Source: Methylophilaceae bacterium
GTDB lineage: Bacteria; Pseudomonadota; Gammaproteobacteria; Burkholderiales; Methylophilaceae
DNA: 64,000 nt
Direction: 5' to 3'
NCBI GenBank assembly: GCA_016778465.1
Contig: JADHPM010000003.1
Span: 54,460-118,459 of the forward strand
Shown: one piece after another, positions 1 through 9,374 of the stretch
Layout: every line of letters begins with the position of its first letter
How positions within the stretch are numbered: the stretch's first letter is position 1
The notes under the pieces: generated by a model
What the model saw: only the letters and a program-made list of their open reading frames with translations
Told to the model about the DNA's origin: nothing
The model's database searches: none
Position numbers and translations under genes: made by a program

Positions 1-2019
1 GAGCAAACCCTCAGATCTTCCTTGCATTTCATCTTTGACGGGGCTGCTATTGATAAATTTGATCATCGTATTTAGTGGGCTATCTAGTTCTGCATCGATA
101 TTTAACATGGTAACGTCGTCTGTAAAATTTGGTATAACCCCCTTGAAAGAGATGATTTTGTTGTCGGCAATTTCACCTGTTTCACTTGTAAACTCAATTC
201 TTGAAGCGTTTAATTTAAAGTCAATATTAAATTTTTCGGCGTTTGGCCAATTCGTTCCGTACTCAATTTCACTGCCTGTTATCTTCGAGGTTATCCTAAA
301 AATACCTTCATTTTCATCTGGATTATTTTTATTATCGATAAAGGGAAAATCTTTTAATTTGCCACGCATGACTACCTTCGTGTTATTTGCCACTCCTTTT
401 AACAGTGAGGTATCTAACCAGTTCAAGGCCTCTTTCCCCATTTGTTTTGGGTAATATTCTTTTAGATCTGAGATATCTGCTCGAGGTATGTCGATGGTCA
501 CGTCAATCGAATCATCATCGGAATCTGAGGAGTTATAACGTCCATTTAATATAGCTTCAAAGTCGGTGTTTGAGGCAGAAATATTTTTTATCATGAACGC
601 ATTTTTGTTCCAACTGAGCAAACCTTTTAATTCGTTAAATTTTAAATCCTCCCGGAAAGTATCATATTTGCTAACGACGAAATTCTTGGAGTTAACCTTA
701 ATAAGCCCTTTATAATCTTGAACATCCAGTGCGCCAGAGAAATTCTGAATTCCTGGAAAATCTTGATATGCCTTTACGCTTAGATTATTTGCCTGCATTT
801 TTAGATTTAAGCCAGCAAAAAAACTATCACCCTTGTTCCAGTCTAAGTTAAGGGCTGTGACCGATCCTCGGGGAGAAAGAGCCTCAAGATTTTTTTTTGT
901 CTCTTCAAGCTCGTCAGGAAAATATTGAGCGAGATCTATTAGGGATGCCAGGTTCAATGTGTCAAGAGTTAAACCGAAGGCTACTAAATCCTCACCGATT
1001 GTTTTTGCCTTTACATTAACATTATTCATACTAAGCCCATTGTCCAACACCAATGACGCCTTATTTAAGTTGTATTTATAACCTTTATCGATATACACAA
1101 TGTTTATTAATGACTCTAAGCTATTGATTTTTAGTGAATTATTATTTTTGGCGAGAATAACTAAGTTTTCTAGATCAGCGGCCCCATCAAGAAGAGCTAA
1201 TTGACCATTCTTAACTTCAGCCAAGATATCTATACTTCCAAAACCTGTTGTTATGGGAACAGGGTAGTCAAGCCATGGCCTGAGTGATGCTAAATCAAAA
1301 TTAGAAACAGAGATATTGATTTCCGCATCCACAGTTTCTAGCGCCTCTAAATCTTGCAGATCAAAATGACCATTTAAGTTTATTTTTTCTTGTGTCCCCG
1401 GGGAAATATAGCTGGTAATACTGAACTCTCGGCGACTTATAATGGAAAATATTTTTGATGAACTGTAATGCAAGTTAAGCGCCTCAAGTGTGAGTTTTTC
1501 CTCCCCTCTAGATAAATCAACCCAAGTTAGGTCACCATCAATAATAAAAACATCATCTTGATTCAATAGCCAATTTGAAAATTCTCCCTCTCCCTCATCG
1601 TAATCAAAGCGGATACCGTTGACTGTTAAGACGCCGTCAGTTTCTTTGACGATAGTCATATGGGGTTGGTAAATGGATATTTTGTCTAAGGTAGGCTCAA
1701 GCTTTAATATCGACCACCATGAAAAATCAACATCAATTTGCTTTGCCCCCAAGGATTTTTCGTTATTGGCATTAAGGATTTCAAAGTCATTAACAATGGC
1801 ACTTGGGTTTGTCAGATTCCATTTCGCGTCAATCGAACCTATTTCAACATCATACCCAACGACCAACTCTAGTTCTTTTTCAATGAAATTTTCAACACTT
1901 TCTGGATTATTTTTTATGTAAACATAAACAGCTGCACTAGCAAGGAATGCAGAAACAATGATAATTAGAGAAGTGAAGAATAAAGCTCTAATTATTTGCG
2001 AGGTGATTTTCTTTAGCAT
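1..2019 (-). CDS. yhdP: YhdP/AsmA-like envelope protein (TIGR02099 family), partial
   Basis: An open frame without stops runs on the minus strand from an ATG at 2019 to the window edge, giving at least 673 residues with the C-terminal part missing. The N-terminus has one hydrophobic anchor (about residues 8-35, LFFTSLIIIVSAFLASAAVY). It is followed by the YhdP-type opening of a short beta segment around DVEIGSIDAKWNLTNP and then W-W-S-I-L-K-LEP. The rest is long, repetitive beta-strand-rich sequence, as in AsmA-like bridge proteins. Family members are usually about 1200-1300 residues, so roughly half is present. Known YhdP proteins are inner-membrane anchored, span the periplasm and help move phospholipid to the outer membrane; that role is inferred here. 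It lies 60 bp downstream of acs on the same strand. No clear Shine-Dalgarno sequence precedes the ATG. Confidence 0.72.
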   Translation of the reverse strand, partial: MLKKITSQIIRALFFTSLIIIVSAFLASAAVYVYIKNNPESVENFIEKELELVVGYDVEIGSIDAKWNLTNPSAIVNDFEILNANNEKSLGAKQIDVDFSWWSILKLEPTLDKISIYQPHMTIVKETDGVLTVNGIRFDYDEGEGEFSNWLLNQDDVFIIDGDLTWVDLSRGEEKLTLEALNLHYSSSKIFSIISRREFSITSYISPGTQEKINLNGHFDLQDLEALETVDAEINISVSNFDLASLRPWLDYPVPITTGFGSIDILAEVKNGQLALLDGAADLENLVILAKNNNSLKINSLESLINIVYIDKGYKYNLNKASLVLDNGLSMNNVNVKAKTIGEDLVAFGLTLDTLNLASLIDLAQYFPDELEETKKNLEALSPRGSVTALNLDWNKGDSFFAGLNLKMQANNLSVKAYQDFPGIQNFSGALDVQDYKGLIKVNSKNFVVSKYDTFREDLKFNELKGLLSWNKNAFMIKNISASNTDFEAILNGRYNSSDSDDDSIDVTIDIPRADISDLKEYYPKQMGKEALNWLDTSLLKGVANNTKVVMRGKLKDFPFIDNKNNPDENEGIFRITSKITGSEIEYGTNWPNAEKFNIDFKLNASRIEFTSETGEIADNKIISFKGVIPNFTDDVTMLNIDAELDSPLNTMIKFINSSPVKDEMQGRSEGLL

Positions 2020-2079
2020 TTCTGACGAAATATTTTTTAAATAATGATTCTAAAGCTTTTTACCTACTTGCACAAAGCC

Positions 2080-4053
2080 TTATAGCTTCTGATTGAGCTG
2101 TTCGAGAATTGCAGGGTTCTCAAGTGTTGAAATATCCGAGGTAATCTCTTCTCCATTTGCGAGTGATCTTAAAAGGCGCCTCATTATTTTTCCGGACCGG
2201 GTTTTTGGCAGATTATCGCCAAAACGTATCTCGTCTGGTTTTGCAATGGGGCCAATTTCCCTTCCAACCCATTCACGTAACTTAGCCACTATTTCTTGCG
2301 CTGCAGATTCAATTGGGCGTTTACCTTTCAAGACAACAAAGGCGACTATTGATTCTCCCTTGACATCGTGAGGTTTGCCAACAACCGCAGCCTCTGCAAC
2401 TAGATCGTTTGCAACCAATGCAGACTCAATTTCCATTGTGCCAAGCCTATGTCCTGAGACATTGAGGACATCATCGATTCTTCCCATGATTGTGAAATAA
2501 CCATTTTTTTTATCTCTAACTGCCCCATCACCAGCCAAATAAAGTTTGCCGCCGAGCTCCTGCGGAAAATAATTTTTTTTAAATCTCTCTGGGTCACCCC
2601 AGATTGTTCTTATCATCGATGGCCATGGTTTTTTAATTACCAATAACCCTCCTTGGCCCCACTTGAGATTTTTACCAGACTCATCGACGACGTCTATATC
2701 AATTCCAGGAAAAGGTAGCGTGCAGGATCCAGGCACTAAGGGGGTGGCTCCAGGCAAAGGAGTTATAACATGCCCCCCTGTTTCTGTTTGCCAAAATGTG
2801 TCCACAATGGGACATTTTCCACCGCCTATAGATTGGTGATACCACATCCATGCCTCAGGATTAATAGGTTCACCAACCGTCCCAAGAATGCGCAATGAGG
2901 ATAAATTAAAGTTTTTTGGATCGGTGTCAGGATTTACCTCAGAGGCTTTAATTAGGGCGCGAATAGCTGTCGGTGCTGTATAGAAAATGGATATCTTATG
3001 TTTGCCTATCACTTTCCAAAACCGACCTGCATCCGGATATGTTGGTATACCCTCAAAGATCACTTGTGTCACCCCTAAAGCAAGTGGCCCATAAGCAACA
3101 TATGTGTGCCCTGTAATCCAGCCCACGTCTGCAGTGCACCAGTAAATATCATTTTCCTGCATATCAAATGTCCAGCGGCTGGTATTGATTGCATGTAATA
3201 GATAGCCAGCTGTAGAATGCTGAACCCCTTTAGGCTTTCCTGTTGAGCCCGAGGTATAAAGGAGAAAGAGGGGATGTTCTGAATCGACATAAACCGGCTC
3301 ACATGACAAAGGTTGGTCCTTAATGAGATCCCCCCAAAGCACATCTATATCACTTAAGCTTATTTCGTCTTCAGAACGTTTTAGAACAACAACCTTCTCA
3401 AGGCAGTCGCAGCCGCCCATAGCAATCGCTTCATCTACAGCACCTTTGAGAGATATTTTTTTTCCTCCTCGGAACTGAAAATCAGCAGTAATCACAAGCT
3501 TCGCTTGCGCATCATAAACTCTTTCCTGAATGCTTTTAGCAGAGAAGCCACCAAAAACCACTGAGTGAGTAAGTCCAAGCCTTGCGCAGGCTTGCATTGC
3601 CACAACAGCCTCGATTGTCATTGGGAGGTAAATAACTACTCTCTCTCCCAGATCTAGTTTTAGTTTCTTTAGACCATTAGCCAACTGACATACCTGTTCA
3701 TGAAGCTCTTTAAATGTAATGGCTTGATTGCTGCCATCATCTGCTTCAAATATTAGTGCTATTTTATCAGGTTGCGTCTCTAGGTGACGATCTAGGCAGT
3801 TGTAGGAGGCATTAAGTTTGCCGTCTTCAAACCACTTATAAAAAGGTGCATTATCTTCATTAAGTATTTTTGTAAATGGCTTCTCCCACACCAACAGTTC
3901 ATTAGCCAAATCAGCCCAAAATTGCTCATAATTTTCTCTAGATTTCTCATGAAGTTCTTCATAATGTTTGAGACTAGGAACATACGCTTTTTTTGAAATT
4001 TCCTCGGAGGGATAGAAAATTCGATCCTCATGATGCACTGATTCTATTGCCAT
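2080..4053 (-). CDS. acs: Acetyl-CoA synthetase (AMP-forming)
   Basis: The 657-residue protein matches the usual length of Acs (about 650). It converts acetate, ATP and CoA to acetyl-CoA through an acetyl-AMP intermediate in the cytoplasm. The N-terminal ACS domain is followed by the P-loop-like adenylate motif [11 protein letters not shown] (residues 266-276). Near the end comes [11 protein letters not shown], whose Lys622 is the residue that is reversibly acetylated in characterised Acs enzymes. The gene is transcribed away from a sensor kinase/response regulator pair across a 163-bp spacer with a perfect 27-bp palindrome. That makes it a candidate target of the pair (inference). In a methylotroph this enzyme would scavenge acetate. 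Identification is secure; the regulation is a guess. Confidence 0.97.
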   Translation of the reverse strand: MAIESVHHEDRIFYPSEEISKKAYVPSLKHYEELHEKSRENYEQFWADLANELLVWEKPFTKILNEDNAPFYKWFEDGKLNASYNCLDRHLETQPDKIALIFEADDGSNQAITFKELHEQVCQLANGLKKLKLDLGERVVIYLPMTIEAVVAMQACARLGLTHSVVFGGFSAKSIQERVYDAQAKLVITADFQFRGGKKISLKGAVDEAIAMGGCDCLEKVVVLKRSEDEISLSDIDVLWGDLIKDQPLSCEPVYVDSEHPLFLLYTSGSTGKPKGVQHSTAGYLLHAINTSRWTFDMQENDIYWCTADVGWITGHTYVAYGPLALGVTQVIFEGIPTYPDAGRFWKVIGKHKISIFYTAPTAIRALIKASEVNPDTDPKNFNLSSLRILGTVGEPINPEAWMWYHQSIGGGKCPIVDTFWQTETGGHVITPLPGATPLVPGSCTLPFPGIDIDVVDESGKNLKWGQGGLLVIKKPWPSMIRTIWGDPERFKKNYFPQELGGKLYLAGDGAVRDKKNGYFTIMGRIDDVLNVSGHRLGTMEIESALVANDLVAEAAVVGKPHDVKGESIVAFVVLKGKRPIESAAQEIVAKLREWVGREIGPIAKPDEIRFGDNLPKTRSGKIMRRLLRSLANGEEITSDISTLENPAILEQLNQKL

Positions 4054-4086
4054 TATTTACCTCTTGTATCATTAATTTTATTTTTA

Positions 4087-4113
4087 AACTCTTATATATC
4101 ATATATAAGAGTT
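4087..4113. promoter_or_regulatory. Perfect 27-bp palindrome between acs and the sensor kinase gene
   Basis: Two 13-nt arms (AACTCTTATATAT and its exact reverse complement) flank a single central C. The element sits 34 bp upstream of the acs start codon and 104 bp upstream of the kinase start. It could be an operator for the neighbouring LuxR-type regulator, or a hairpin in the acs leader RNA. No T-tract suggests a terminator for either gene. A second, weaker palindrome (14 bp, ATTTTAATTAAAAT) lies at 4138-4151. Confidence 0.6.
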
Positions 4114-4155
4114 ATTATCTATATCTATAAATGATGAATTTTAATTAAAATGCGC

Positions 4156-4184
4156 TTGTCGAAAAAAAATTCACATGTTAAAAG
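4156..4184 (+). promoter_or_regulatory. Possible promoter of the two-component operon
   Basis: TTGTCG at 4156-4161 is followed after 17 bp by TAAAAG at 4179-4184, preceded by TGT as in an extended -10 element. It lies about 33 bp before the kinase start codon. Both hexamers are imperfect, so this is a weak prediction. Confidence 0.3.
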
Positions 4185-4216
4185 TTTAAAGTATAGAACT
4201 TTACTGTAGCAATGAA

Positions 4217-5941
4217 ATGAGATTACGATTAAGACTAAATTTGTTGATAACGGCGATAATGCTTTTGTTTATTGTTGTCTTAAGTGTTGTAATTATGTAT
4301 GCATCAAAGCAATCAATTCAAGAGGGAGTTGAATCAGCTCATGATGTAACCCTTCAGTTGCTTGACTCAGTTATCATAAGCTCCTCTCAGAACCCTGAGT
4401 GGGGGGATACGCATCTGGTTATGAAGGACTACCTTGAAGATCTTGGCCGAGTCAGAAGTAACAAAATTTTTCTTTATGATTTGCAGAGCAATCTTCTCTA
4501 CAAGTCTCCTGATAGTACTTACAGAAAAAACGAGACGCCACCTAGTTGGTTTATTAAGTTTTTGGCGCCAGCGGCGATGGAAGAAATGCGCTTAATTAGA
4601 TTTGGACGTCTTATTGTTCGCTCTGATCCAATTGCCGCTATTAAGGAAGCATGGGCGGTAATGAGTCAACTTTTCTATATCACTGTGATTTTTATTATTT
4701 TTCTTAACTTGATAATTTATTTCCTCTTAGGAAGATGGCTGCAGCCAATGAATCCAATGATGAATGCGCTAGTATCGATGGGAGAAGGAAATTTTAATGT
4801 TCGCCTGCCTAGGTTTAAGGTGCCTGATTTTGATTTGATTGCAAAAAACTTTAATATCATGGGAAACTCCCTTGAAAAATCGATTGAGGAGAACAAAAGA
4901 CTTGGTCTCATAGCCCAGCAGACCGCTGACGCAGTTATGATCCATGATCAAAAACGTAAAATTACCTTTTGGAACAAGTCAGCTGAAAATATTTTTGGTT
5001 ACAAGTCAATAGAAATCATTGGTAAAAATATTAGTATCTTAGAGCCTGAAACTAGTAATCAAAAAGCCAACAAGATTTATCAAAAATTAAGCAATATCAT
5101 TATTAATTATGAGACGCAAAGGAAAACAAAATCTGGCAAATTAGTTGATGTATCGATCTCAAGATCCCCCTTAGTAGACCCAAGCTCCAATAAAGTTGTT
5201 GGTGATATTGTAAGCATGAGGGATATTACTGAAAAAATTAAAGCGATTCAGTCTGAAAAAGAACTACAGCAAAATAGAGAGTTGACAGCTATCATTCAAG
5301 AGCATGTTGAGGATGAGCGAAAGAGCTTAGCAAGAGAGCTTCACGATGAGCTGGGACAGTATGTTTCGGCAATTAAAATTTTTACCCAAAATATCGTGAA
5401 TCGATCTAAGGGGCAAGACAAAGTAATTGAGGAGAGCGCGTCAACAGTTATGTCTGCCGCCAATCAAATTTACGATGGGATGCATAACATCATAAGGAAG
5501 CTAAGGCCTGGTGCACTAGATAACTTGGGTTTGAGCGAGACTATCCATGACTTTGTGAACATGTCGCAAGAGCAGTATAAAGGACTCAAGATAGATTTTG
5601 ATATCTCAGGTGATATCAATAATTTGGGTGAAATGATTAATATAAATATTTACCGAATTATTCAGGAATCCATGAACAATTGCATAAAACATGCGCGTGC
5701 GAGTAAAGTTATTTTGAATATTTCTAGATCAGCAAAAAATATTAAGATACTCTTTACTGATAATGGTGTAGGCTTTAACAAAGAAACTCTAAAAAATTCT
5801 AAACAATTTGGTTTGGTCGGCATTGAAGAGCGAGTAAAATCACTTCGAGGTAATTTTAAACTTGATTCAGCGCCTAAAAAAGGTACAACTCTAAAAATTC
5901 AGATTCCCTTGGAAGGTCAGGAGATTTATGGCAAGCATTAA
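4217..5941 (+). CDS. Membrane sensor histidine kinase (HAMP-PAS-HisKA_3, NarX/UhpB type)
   Basis: 574 residues. A first membrane segment (about 7-29) and a second (about 150-171) enclose a periplasmic sensor region of about 120 residues with no recognised ligand motif. A HAMP linker (about 172-222) and a PAS domain (about 225-340, with NKSAENIFGY) follow. The HisKA_3 dimerisation domain has the H-box LARELHDELGQ, putting the phosphorylated His at 376. The catalytic domain shows the N-box IIQESMNNCIKHA (about 483-495) and G-boxes DNGVGF and GLVGIEERV. It overlaps the response regulator gene by 14 nt, so the two are translationally coupled. The divergent position next to acs suggests control of acetate metabolism, as the unrelated-sensor CrbS/CrbR system does elsewhere. 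That is inference; the signal is unknown. Confidence 0.92.
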   Translation: MRLRLRLNLLITAIMLLFIVVLSVVIMYASKQSIQEGVESAHDVTLQLLDSVIISSSQNPEWGDTHLVMKDYLEDLGRVRSNKIFLYDLQSNLLYKSPDSTYRKNETPPSWFIKFLAPAAMEEMRLIRFGRLIVRSDPIAAIKEAWAVMSQLFYITVIFIIFLNLIIYFLLGRWLQPMNPMMNALVSMGEGNFNVRLPRFKVPDFDLIAKNFNIMGNSLEKSIEENKRLGLIAQQTADAVMIHDQKRKITFWNKSAENIFGYKSIEIIGKNISILEPETSNQKANKIYQKLSNIIINYETQRKTKSGKLVDVSISRSPLVDPSSNKVVGDIVSMRDITEKIKAIQSEKELQQNRELTAIIQEHVEDERKSLARELHDELGQYVSAIKIFTQNIVNRSKGQDKVIEESASTVMSAANQIYDGMHNIIRKLRPGALDNLGLSETIHDFVNMSQEQYKGLKIDFDISGDINNLGEMININIYRIIQESMNNCIKHARASKVILNISRSAKNIKILFTDNGVGFNKETLKNSKQFGLVGIEERVKSLRGNFKLDSAPKKGTTLKIQIPLEGQEIYGKH

Positions 5942-6566
5942 GGTTCTTTTGGTTGATGATCACTCAGTAGTGCGTATGGGCTTTAAAATGTTGATTGAAG
6001 CTGAATCCGACATGGAAGTTATAAGTGAGGCCGAATCTGGGGAAGAGGGCATTAAGGTATTCAAAGAGTTAAAACCCGATGTAGTTGTCATGGACATTAC
6101 AATGCCAGGGATTGGTGGATTAGAGTCCATAGAGCGAATTCTTGCTTTTGATAAAAATTCAAAAATTTTAGTTTTATCAGCGCACGAGGACTCCGTCCAC
6201 CCCAAACGTGTCTTGAATGCTGGTGCGCTTGGGTATTTGACAAAGCGAAGTGCTGCCGAAGAGCTTATCAAAGCAATTAGGTCTATAAATGCCGGGAAAA
6301 AATATCTCGAGGCTACAATTGCGCAGCAAATGGCAATCACCCAATTATCTGGCGAAAATAACCCAGTGGAGGTACTTTCGGATCGTGAATTCGAAGTTTT
6401 TATGGCTTTAGCCAAGGGCAAAAGTACAAATGAAATTGCTGAAACAATGCATCTTAGTCCACGAACGGTAGGCACTCATCTGTATAACATCAAACAAAAA
6501 CTTAATGCGAATAATTCAGCTGAAATAGCTCTTATTGCAATTAGATGCGGATTACTTGAGCCGTAA
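5928..6566 (+). CDS. LuxR/NarL-family response regulator
   Basis: 212 residues with a receiver domain (about 4-120) and a C-terminal GerE/LuxR helix-turn-helix (about 148-207). The acidic pair is Asp10-Asp11, the phospho-acceptor is Asp56 in VVVMDITMPG, and the conserved Lys is in TKRSA. The DNA-binding half shows LSDREFEVFMALAKGKSTNEIA and LSPRTVGTHLYNIKQKL-like features. The start codon lies within the kinase gene, a 14-nt overlap, so this is the cognate partner. Its targets are not shown by the sequence. The palindrome upstream of acs is the obvious nearby candidate site. Confidence 0.95.
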   Translation: MASIKVLLVDDHSVVRMGFKMLIEAESDMEVISEAESGEEGIKVFKELKPDVVVMDITMPGIGGLESIERILAFDKNSKILVLSAHEDSVHPKRVLNAGALGYLTKRSAAEELIKAIRSINAGKKYLEATIAQQMAITQLSGENNPVEVLSDREFEVFMALAKGKSTNEIAETMHLSPRTVGTHLYNIKQKLNANNSAEIALIAIRCGLLEP

Positions 6567-6567
6567 T

Positions 6568-7410
6568 TTATTTTTTTGATGCAATCACACCACTGATGAT
6601 AATCAATAATATACCCACGTATGTTTGCCAATCGAGGTACTCCATAAAAATAACTACACCAATAATTGTTGAGAAAATGACCGTTAAATAGGAAAGACCT
6701 GCATTTCCAAGGGTGCTACCTATTTTATAGGCCCTAGTGATTGCAAGTTGGGCAATTGTTGCTGAAATGCCTAACAATAATAAATTCCAAATAGAATTTA
6801 CATCAGGCAATTGTATTTGTTCTGGAATAGCAAAAAGCGCTGCGCCAATTGTGGATATTAATGAAAAATAAAAAACGGTTCTTAATGAAGGTTCTTTGAC
6901 CTGCCCTAGCTGAGTTACATACAAGTAGGCAAAGCCAGCACCTAATCCAGAGAGCAAACCGATAACTCCGGCATAGAAACTCTGATTCGCAAAAGTTGGT
7001 TTTAAAATGAGGGTTATGCCAAGGAAGCCCAAAAAAACTGTGCAGAGAAGAAAACCCTTGATTTTCCTACCTAAAACAAAAGGCATTAAAAGACCTACAA
7101 ATAAAGGGGATGTGTAATTGAGTGAAATTGCGGTTCCAAGAGGAAGGTGGCTTATGGCATAAAAAAATAATATCAAGGAGAGAAAGCCAATGATGGATCT
7201 TTTAAGATGCAGGGTTATGTATTTTGTTTTTACTGAGATGTTAAGGGCGAGCATCAAAAAATACACGATGATTAAATTAATTCCAGAACGATAAAAAACA
7301 AGCTCATTTGGATTAAACGTTGCTGAGCCAAATTTAACGCATGCCCCCATAATTGCAAAACAAAATGTTGCAACAACCATCCAAATTGTTCCCTTTTGTA
7401 GTTTGAGCAT
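6568..7410 (-). CDS. DMT-superfamily transporter (EamA domains)
   Basis: 280 residues, almost entirely hydrophobic, with about ten predicted membrane helices arranged as two EamA repeats. This is the standard layout for drug/metabolite exporters of 280-300 residues. The protein is in the inner membrane; the substrate cannot be told from sequence. It is convergent with the response regulator gene, with only 1 nt between the two stop codons, and it has no operon partner on its own strand. Confidence 0.85.
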   Translation of the reverse strand: MLKLQKGTIWMVVATFCFAIMGACVKFGSATFNPNELVFYRSGINLIIVYFLMLALNISVKTKYITLHLKRSIIGFLSLILFFYAISHLPLGTAISLNYTSPLFVGLLMPFVLGRKIKGFLLCTVFLGFLGITLILKPTFANQSFYAGVIGLLSGLGAGFAYLYVTQLGQVKEPSLRTVFYFSLISTIGAALFAIPEQIQLPDVNSIWNLLLLGISATIAQLAITRAYKIGSTLGNAGLSYLTVIFSTIIGVVIFMEYLDWQTYVGILLIIISGVIASKK

Positions 7411-7458
7411 GTTTAAATCTTTCTTTGATATACAGTATCTAAAATATTCAAGTTTCAG

Positions 7459-7464
7459 TATAAT
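7459..7464 (+). promoter_or_regulatory. Possible -10 element (TATAAT) upstream of the small membrane gene
   Basis: A consensus TATAAT lies 37 bp before the start codon of the 32-residue gene at 7502. I see no convincing -35 hexamer at 16-18 bp, so only the -10 is supported. Confidence 0.35.
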
Positions 7465-7501
7465 TAACTTTTTTAAATTAATATTAAAGAGGTCAGATTA
7501 G

Positions 7502-7600
7502 ATGAAGAATCCACTTGACTCAATTACTGGAACGATTGTTGCGGGAGTTATTTTAACAATCATTATTCTTGCTTTACTAGAAAACTTTTTGAATACATAA
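7502..7600 (+). CDS. 32-residue single-pass membrane peptide
   Basis: ATG at 7502 opens a 32-codon frame reading MKNPLDSITGTIVAGV and then a run of Ile/Leu, ending ENFLNT and TAA. An AGAGG Shine-Dalgarno sequence precedes the start, with a TATAAT further upstream. The composition (short polar N-terminus, one helix of about 20 hydrophobic residues, polar tail) is that of a small membrane protein. It ends 10 bp before the PuuD-like gene, so the two are probably cotranscribed and the peptide may be an accessory subunit. I do not recognise a family. Confidence 0.6.
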   Translation: MKNPLDSITGTIVAGVILTIIILALLENFLNT

Positions 7601-7610
7601 AGGAATCGAT

Positions 7611-8126
7611 ATGGATTTTATATTTGCAGGTGCGACCGATATTTATGCAGGCTTAATGAGATTCTTTCATGTTATCGCCGGTACTGCATGGATTGGACTT
7701 CTCTATTATTTCAACTTTGTGCAGGTCCCAGCGCTTAAAAATGCAGCTGCCGATGGAACAGGAGCGGGGATCACTAAGCATGTTGCTCCCTTAGCTTTGC
7801 TTTGGTTCAGATGGGCGGCTCTGGCAACATGGCTAGCTGGTGCAGCTCTCCTTGGAGGAAACTTTGCTGCAGCTTTTCTCTTGCAAACGGGTTATGAGGC
7901 AATTGGTATTGGTTCATGGTTGGGAACGATAATGCTTTTTAACGTGTGGGCATTGATATGGCCAAATCAGCAAAAAATATTGGGTATGAAAAAAGCAACT
8001 GACGATGAGAAAACCAAAGCGAGAAGAGTTGCGCTTTTGGCCTCTCGTACAAATGTAATGCTTTCGATTCCCATGCTGTTGTTAATGACGAATGGGCTTT
8101 CACATAAAGCTTTACTTCACATTTAA
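7611..8126 (+). CDS. PuuD-like integral membrane domain protein (urate hydroxylase N-terminal domain)
   Basis: 171 residues with about four membrane segments. The start FFHVIAGTAWIGLLYYFNFVQVP matches the membrane domain found at the N-terminus of PuuD-type urate hydroxylases (COG3748). Only that membrane domain is present; the cytochrome c part of full PuuD is absent, so urate oxidation is not supported. Proteins like this are common in Proteobacteria and are usually annotated from the domain alone. SD AGGA precedes the ATG. A GC-rich hairpin with a T-run follows the gene. Confidence 0.75.
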   Translation: MDFIFAGATDIYAGLMRFFHVIAGTAWIGLLYYFNFVQVPALKNAAADGTGAGITKHVAPLALLWFRWAALATWLAGAALLGGNFAAAFLLQTGYEAIGIGSWLGTIMLFNVWALIWPNQQKILGMKKATDDEKTKARRVALLASRTNVMLSIPMLLLMTNGLSHKALLHI

Positions 8127-8144
8127 TTGAACCTAAAGATTTGT

Positions 8145-8172
8145 AACGGCGGCTTTAGGTCGCCGTTTTTTA
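8145..8172 (+). terminator. Intrinsic terminator after the PuuD-like gene
   Basis: Arms AACGGCG (8145-8151) and CGCCGTT (8161-8167) enclose a 9-nt loop and run into a T-tract. The loop contains CTTTAGGT, the exact complement of ACCTAAAG at 8131-8138, so a second, interlocking stem is possible (see findings). Confidence 0.8.
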
Positions 8173-8178
8173 TTCTAG

Positions 8179-9372
8179 ATGAAATTTTTTAAAAATCACG
8201 TATTAAACACATACAACAGATTGCCGCTTTCGTTTGAGCGAGGCGAGGGCGTATGGCTGTTCGATAAATCTGGAAAAAAATATTTGGACGCTCTGTCAGG
8301 CGTCGCAGTGAATACTCTTGGCCACAATCATCATGAGCTTATTAACGCAATTAGTAAGCAAGCTAGCAAACTTATACATGTTTCAAATTATTATCATATT
8401 GAAGAGCAATGTTTGTTAGCAGCAAAACTGGCATCCATCTCTACACTAGATTCTGTTTTCTTTTGTAATTCTGGATGCGAGGCCAATGAGGCAGCAATCA
8501 AATTTGCTAGGTTATTTGGCCATAAAAATGGTAATGATGCACCCAATATCATTGTGATGGAAAGAGCCTTTCATGGCAGAACCATGGCCACGTTAACTGC
8601 TACTGGAAGCAGAAAAGTGCAGGCTGGTTTTGAACCTCTCGTTCCGGGTTTTATAAGAGTCCCTTTTGATGATATTAAGGCAATTCAGCACATTGCGGAT
8701 AAAAAAAATAAAGTAGTCGCAATCATGGTTGAACCTATTCAGGGCGAGGGCGGAATCAATATTGCTAATGATATGAAATCTTACCTAGAGTCACTCAGAA
8801 AAATATGTGATGAAAATAATTGGCTCTTAATGTTTGATGAGGTCCAATGTGGAATTGGTAGAACAGGTAAATGGTTCGCATACCAATATTCTGATGTTAA
8901 ACCTGATGTTTTGATGTTAGCAAAAGGGCTGGCATCCGGAGTGCCAATTGGTGCCTGTGTTGTAAATGATAAAGTTGCTTCAGTTGTATCAGCAGGTAAG
9001 CATGGGTCAACTTTTGGGGGTAACCCACTGGCCTGTATCGCAGGATTAACCACGCTAAAATCGGTTGAAAAAGAAAATCTACTTGAGAATGCTTTTGAAC
9101 AAGGAGCCTTTATTGTTGAGACGCTCGCCAAAAATCTTAGCTCAAGGAGAGAAATTATCTCGATAAGAAATATGGGCCTAATGATTGGAATTGAGCTTAA
9201 TCAGGCTTGTAACGATATTGTGAAATACGGTCTTGATGAGGGTATCTTAATAAATGTTACAGCAGATAAAGTTATAAGGTTGTTGCCTCCCTTAATTATT
9301 AACAGAGGAGAGGCCACAATCTTAACCACCATCCTCACAAAAGTAATTCAGGATTTTTTAGAGAGAAGATAA
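8179..9372 (+). CDS. argD: Acetylornithine aminotransferase
   Basis: 397 residues, the usual size for ArgD. It is a class III PLP aminotransferase that converts N-acetylglutamate semialdehyde to N-acetylornithine in arginine synthesis, and probably also serves lysine synthesis. Visible features are CNSGCEANEAAIK in the phosphate-binding region, FDEVQCGIGRTG with the cofactor Asp, and LMLAKGLASG with Schiff-base Lys249. The start ATG is only a few bases past the terminator T-run and lacks a clear Shine-Dalgarno sequence, so expression may need a promoter overlapping the hairpin or read-through. argF begins 2 bp after the stop. Confidence 0.96.
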   Translation: MKFFKNHVLNTYNRLPLSFERGEGVWLFDKSGKKYLDALSGVAVNTLGHNHHELINAISKQASKLIHVSNYYHIEEQCLLAAKLASISTLDSVFFCNSGCEANEAAIKFARLFGHKNGNDAPNIIVMERAFHGRTMATLTATGSRKVQAGFEPLVPGFIRVPFDDIKAIQHIADKKNKVVAIMVEPIQGEGGINIANDMKSYLESLRKICDENNWLLMFDEVQCGIGRTGKWFAYQYSDVKPDVLMLAKGLASGVPIGACVVNDKVASVVSAGKHGSTFGGNPLACIAGLTTLKSVEKENLLENAFEQGAFIVETLAKNLSSRREIISIRNMGLMIGIELNQACNDIVKYGLDEGILINVTADKVIRLLPPLIINRGEATILTTILTKVIQDFLERR

Positions 9373-9374
9373 TC

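Noticed and set aside
35..454. Plus-strand open frame of 139 codons near the window start, and a second at 1673-1921
   Set aside because: Both lie antisense to the continuous minus-strand YhdP-like gene, which has a proper N-terminus and membrane anchor.
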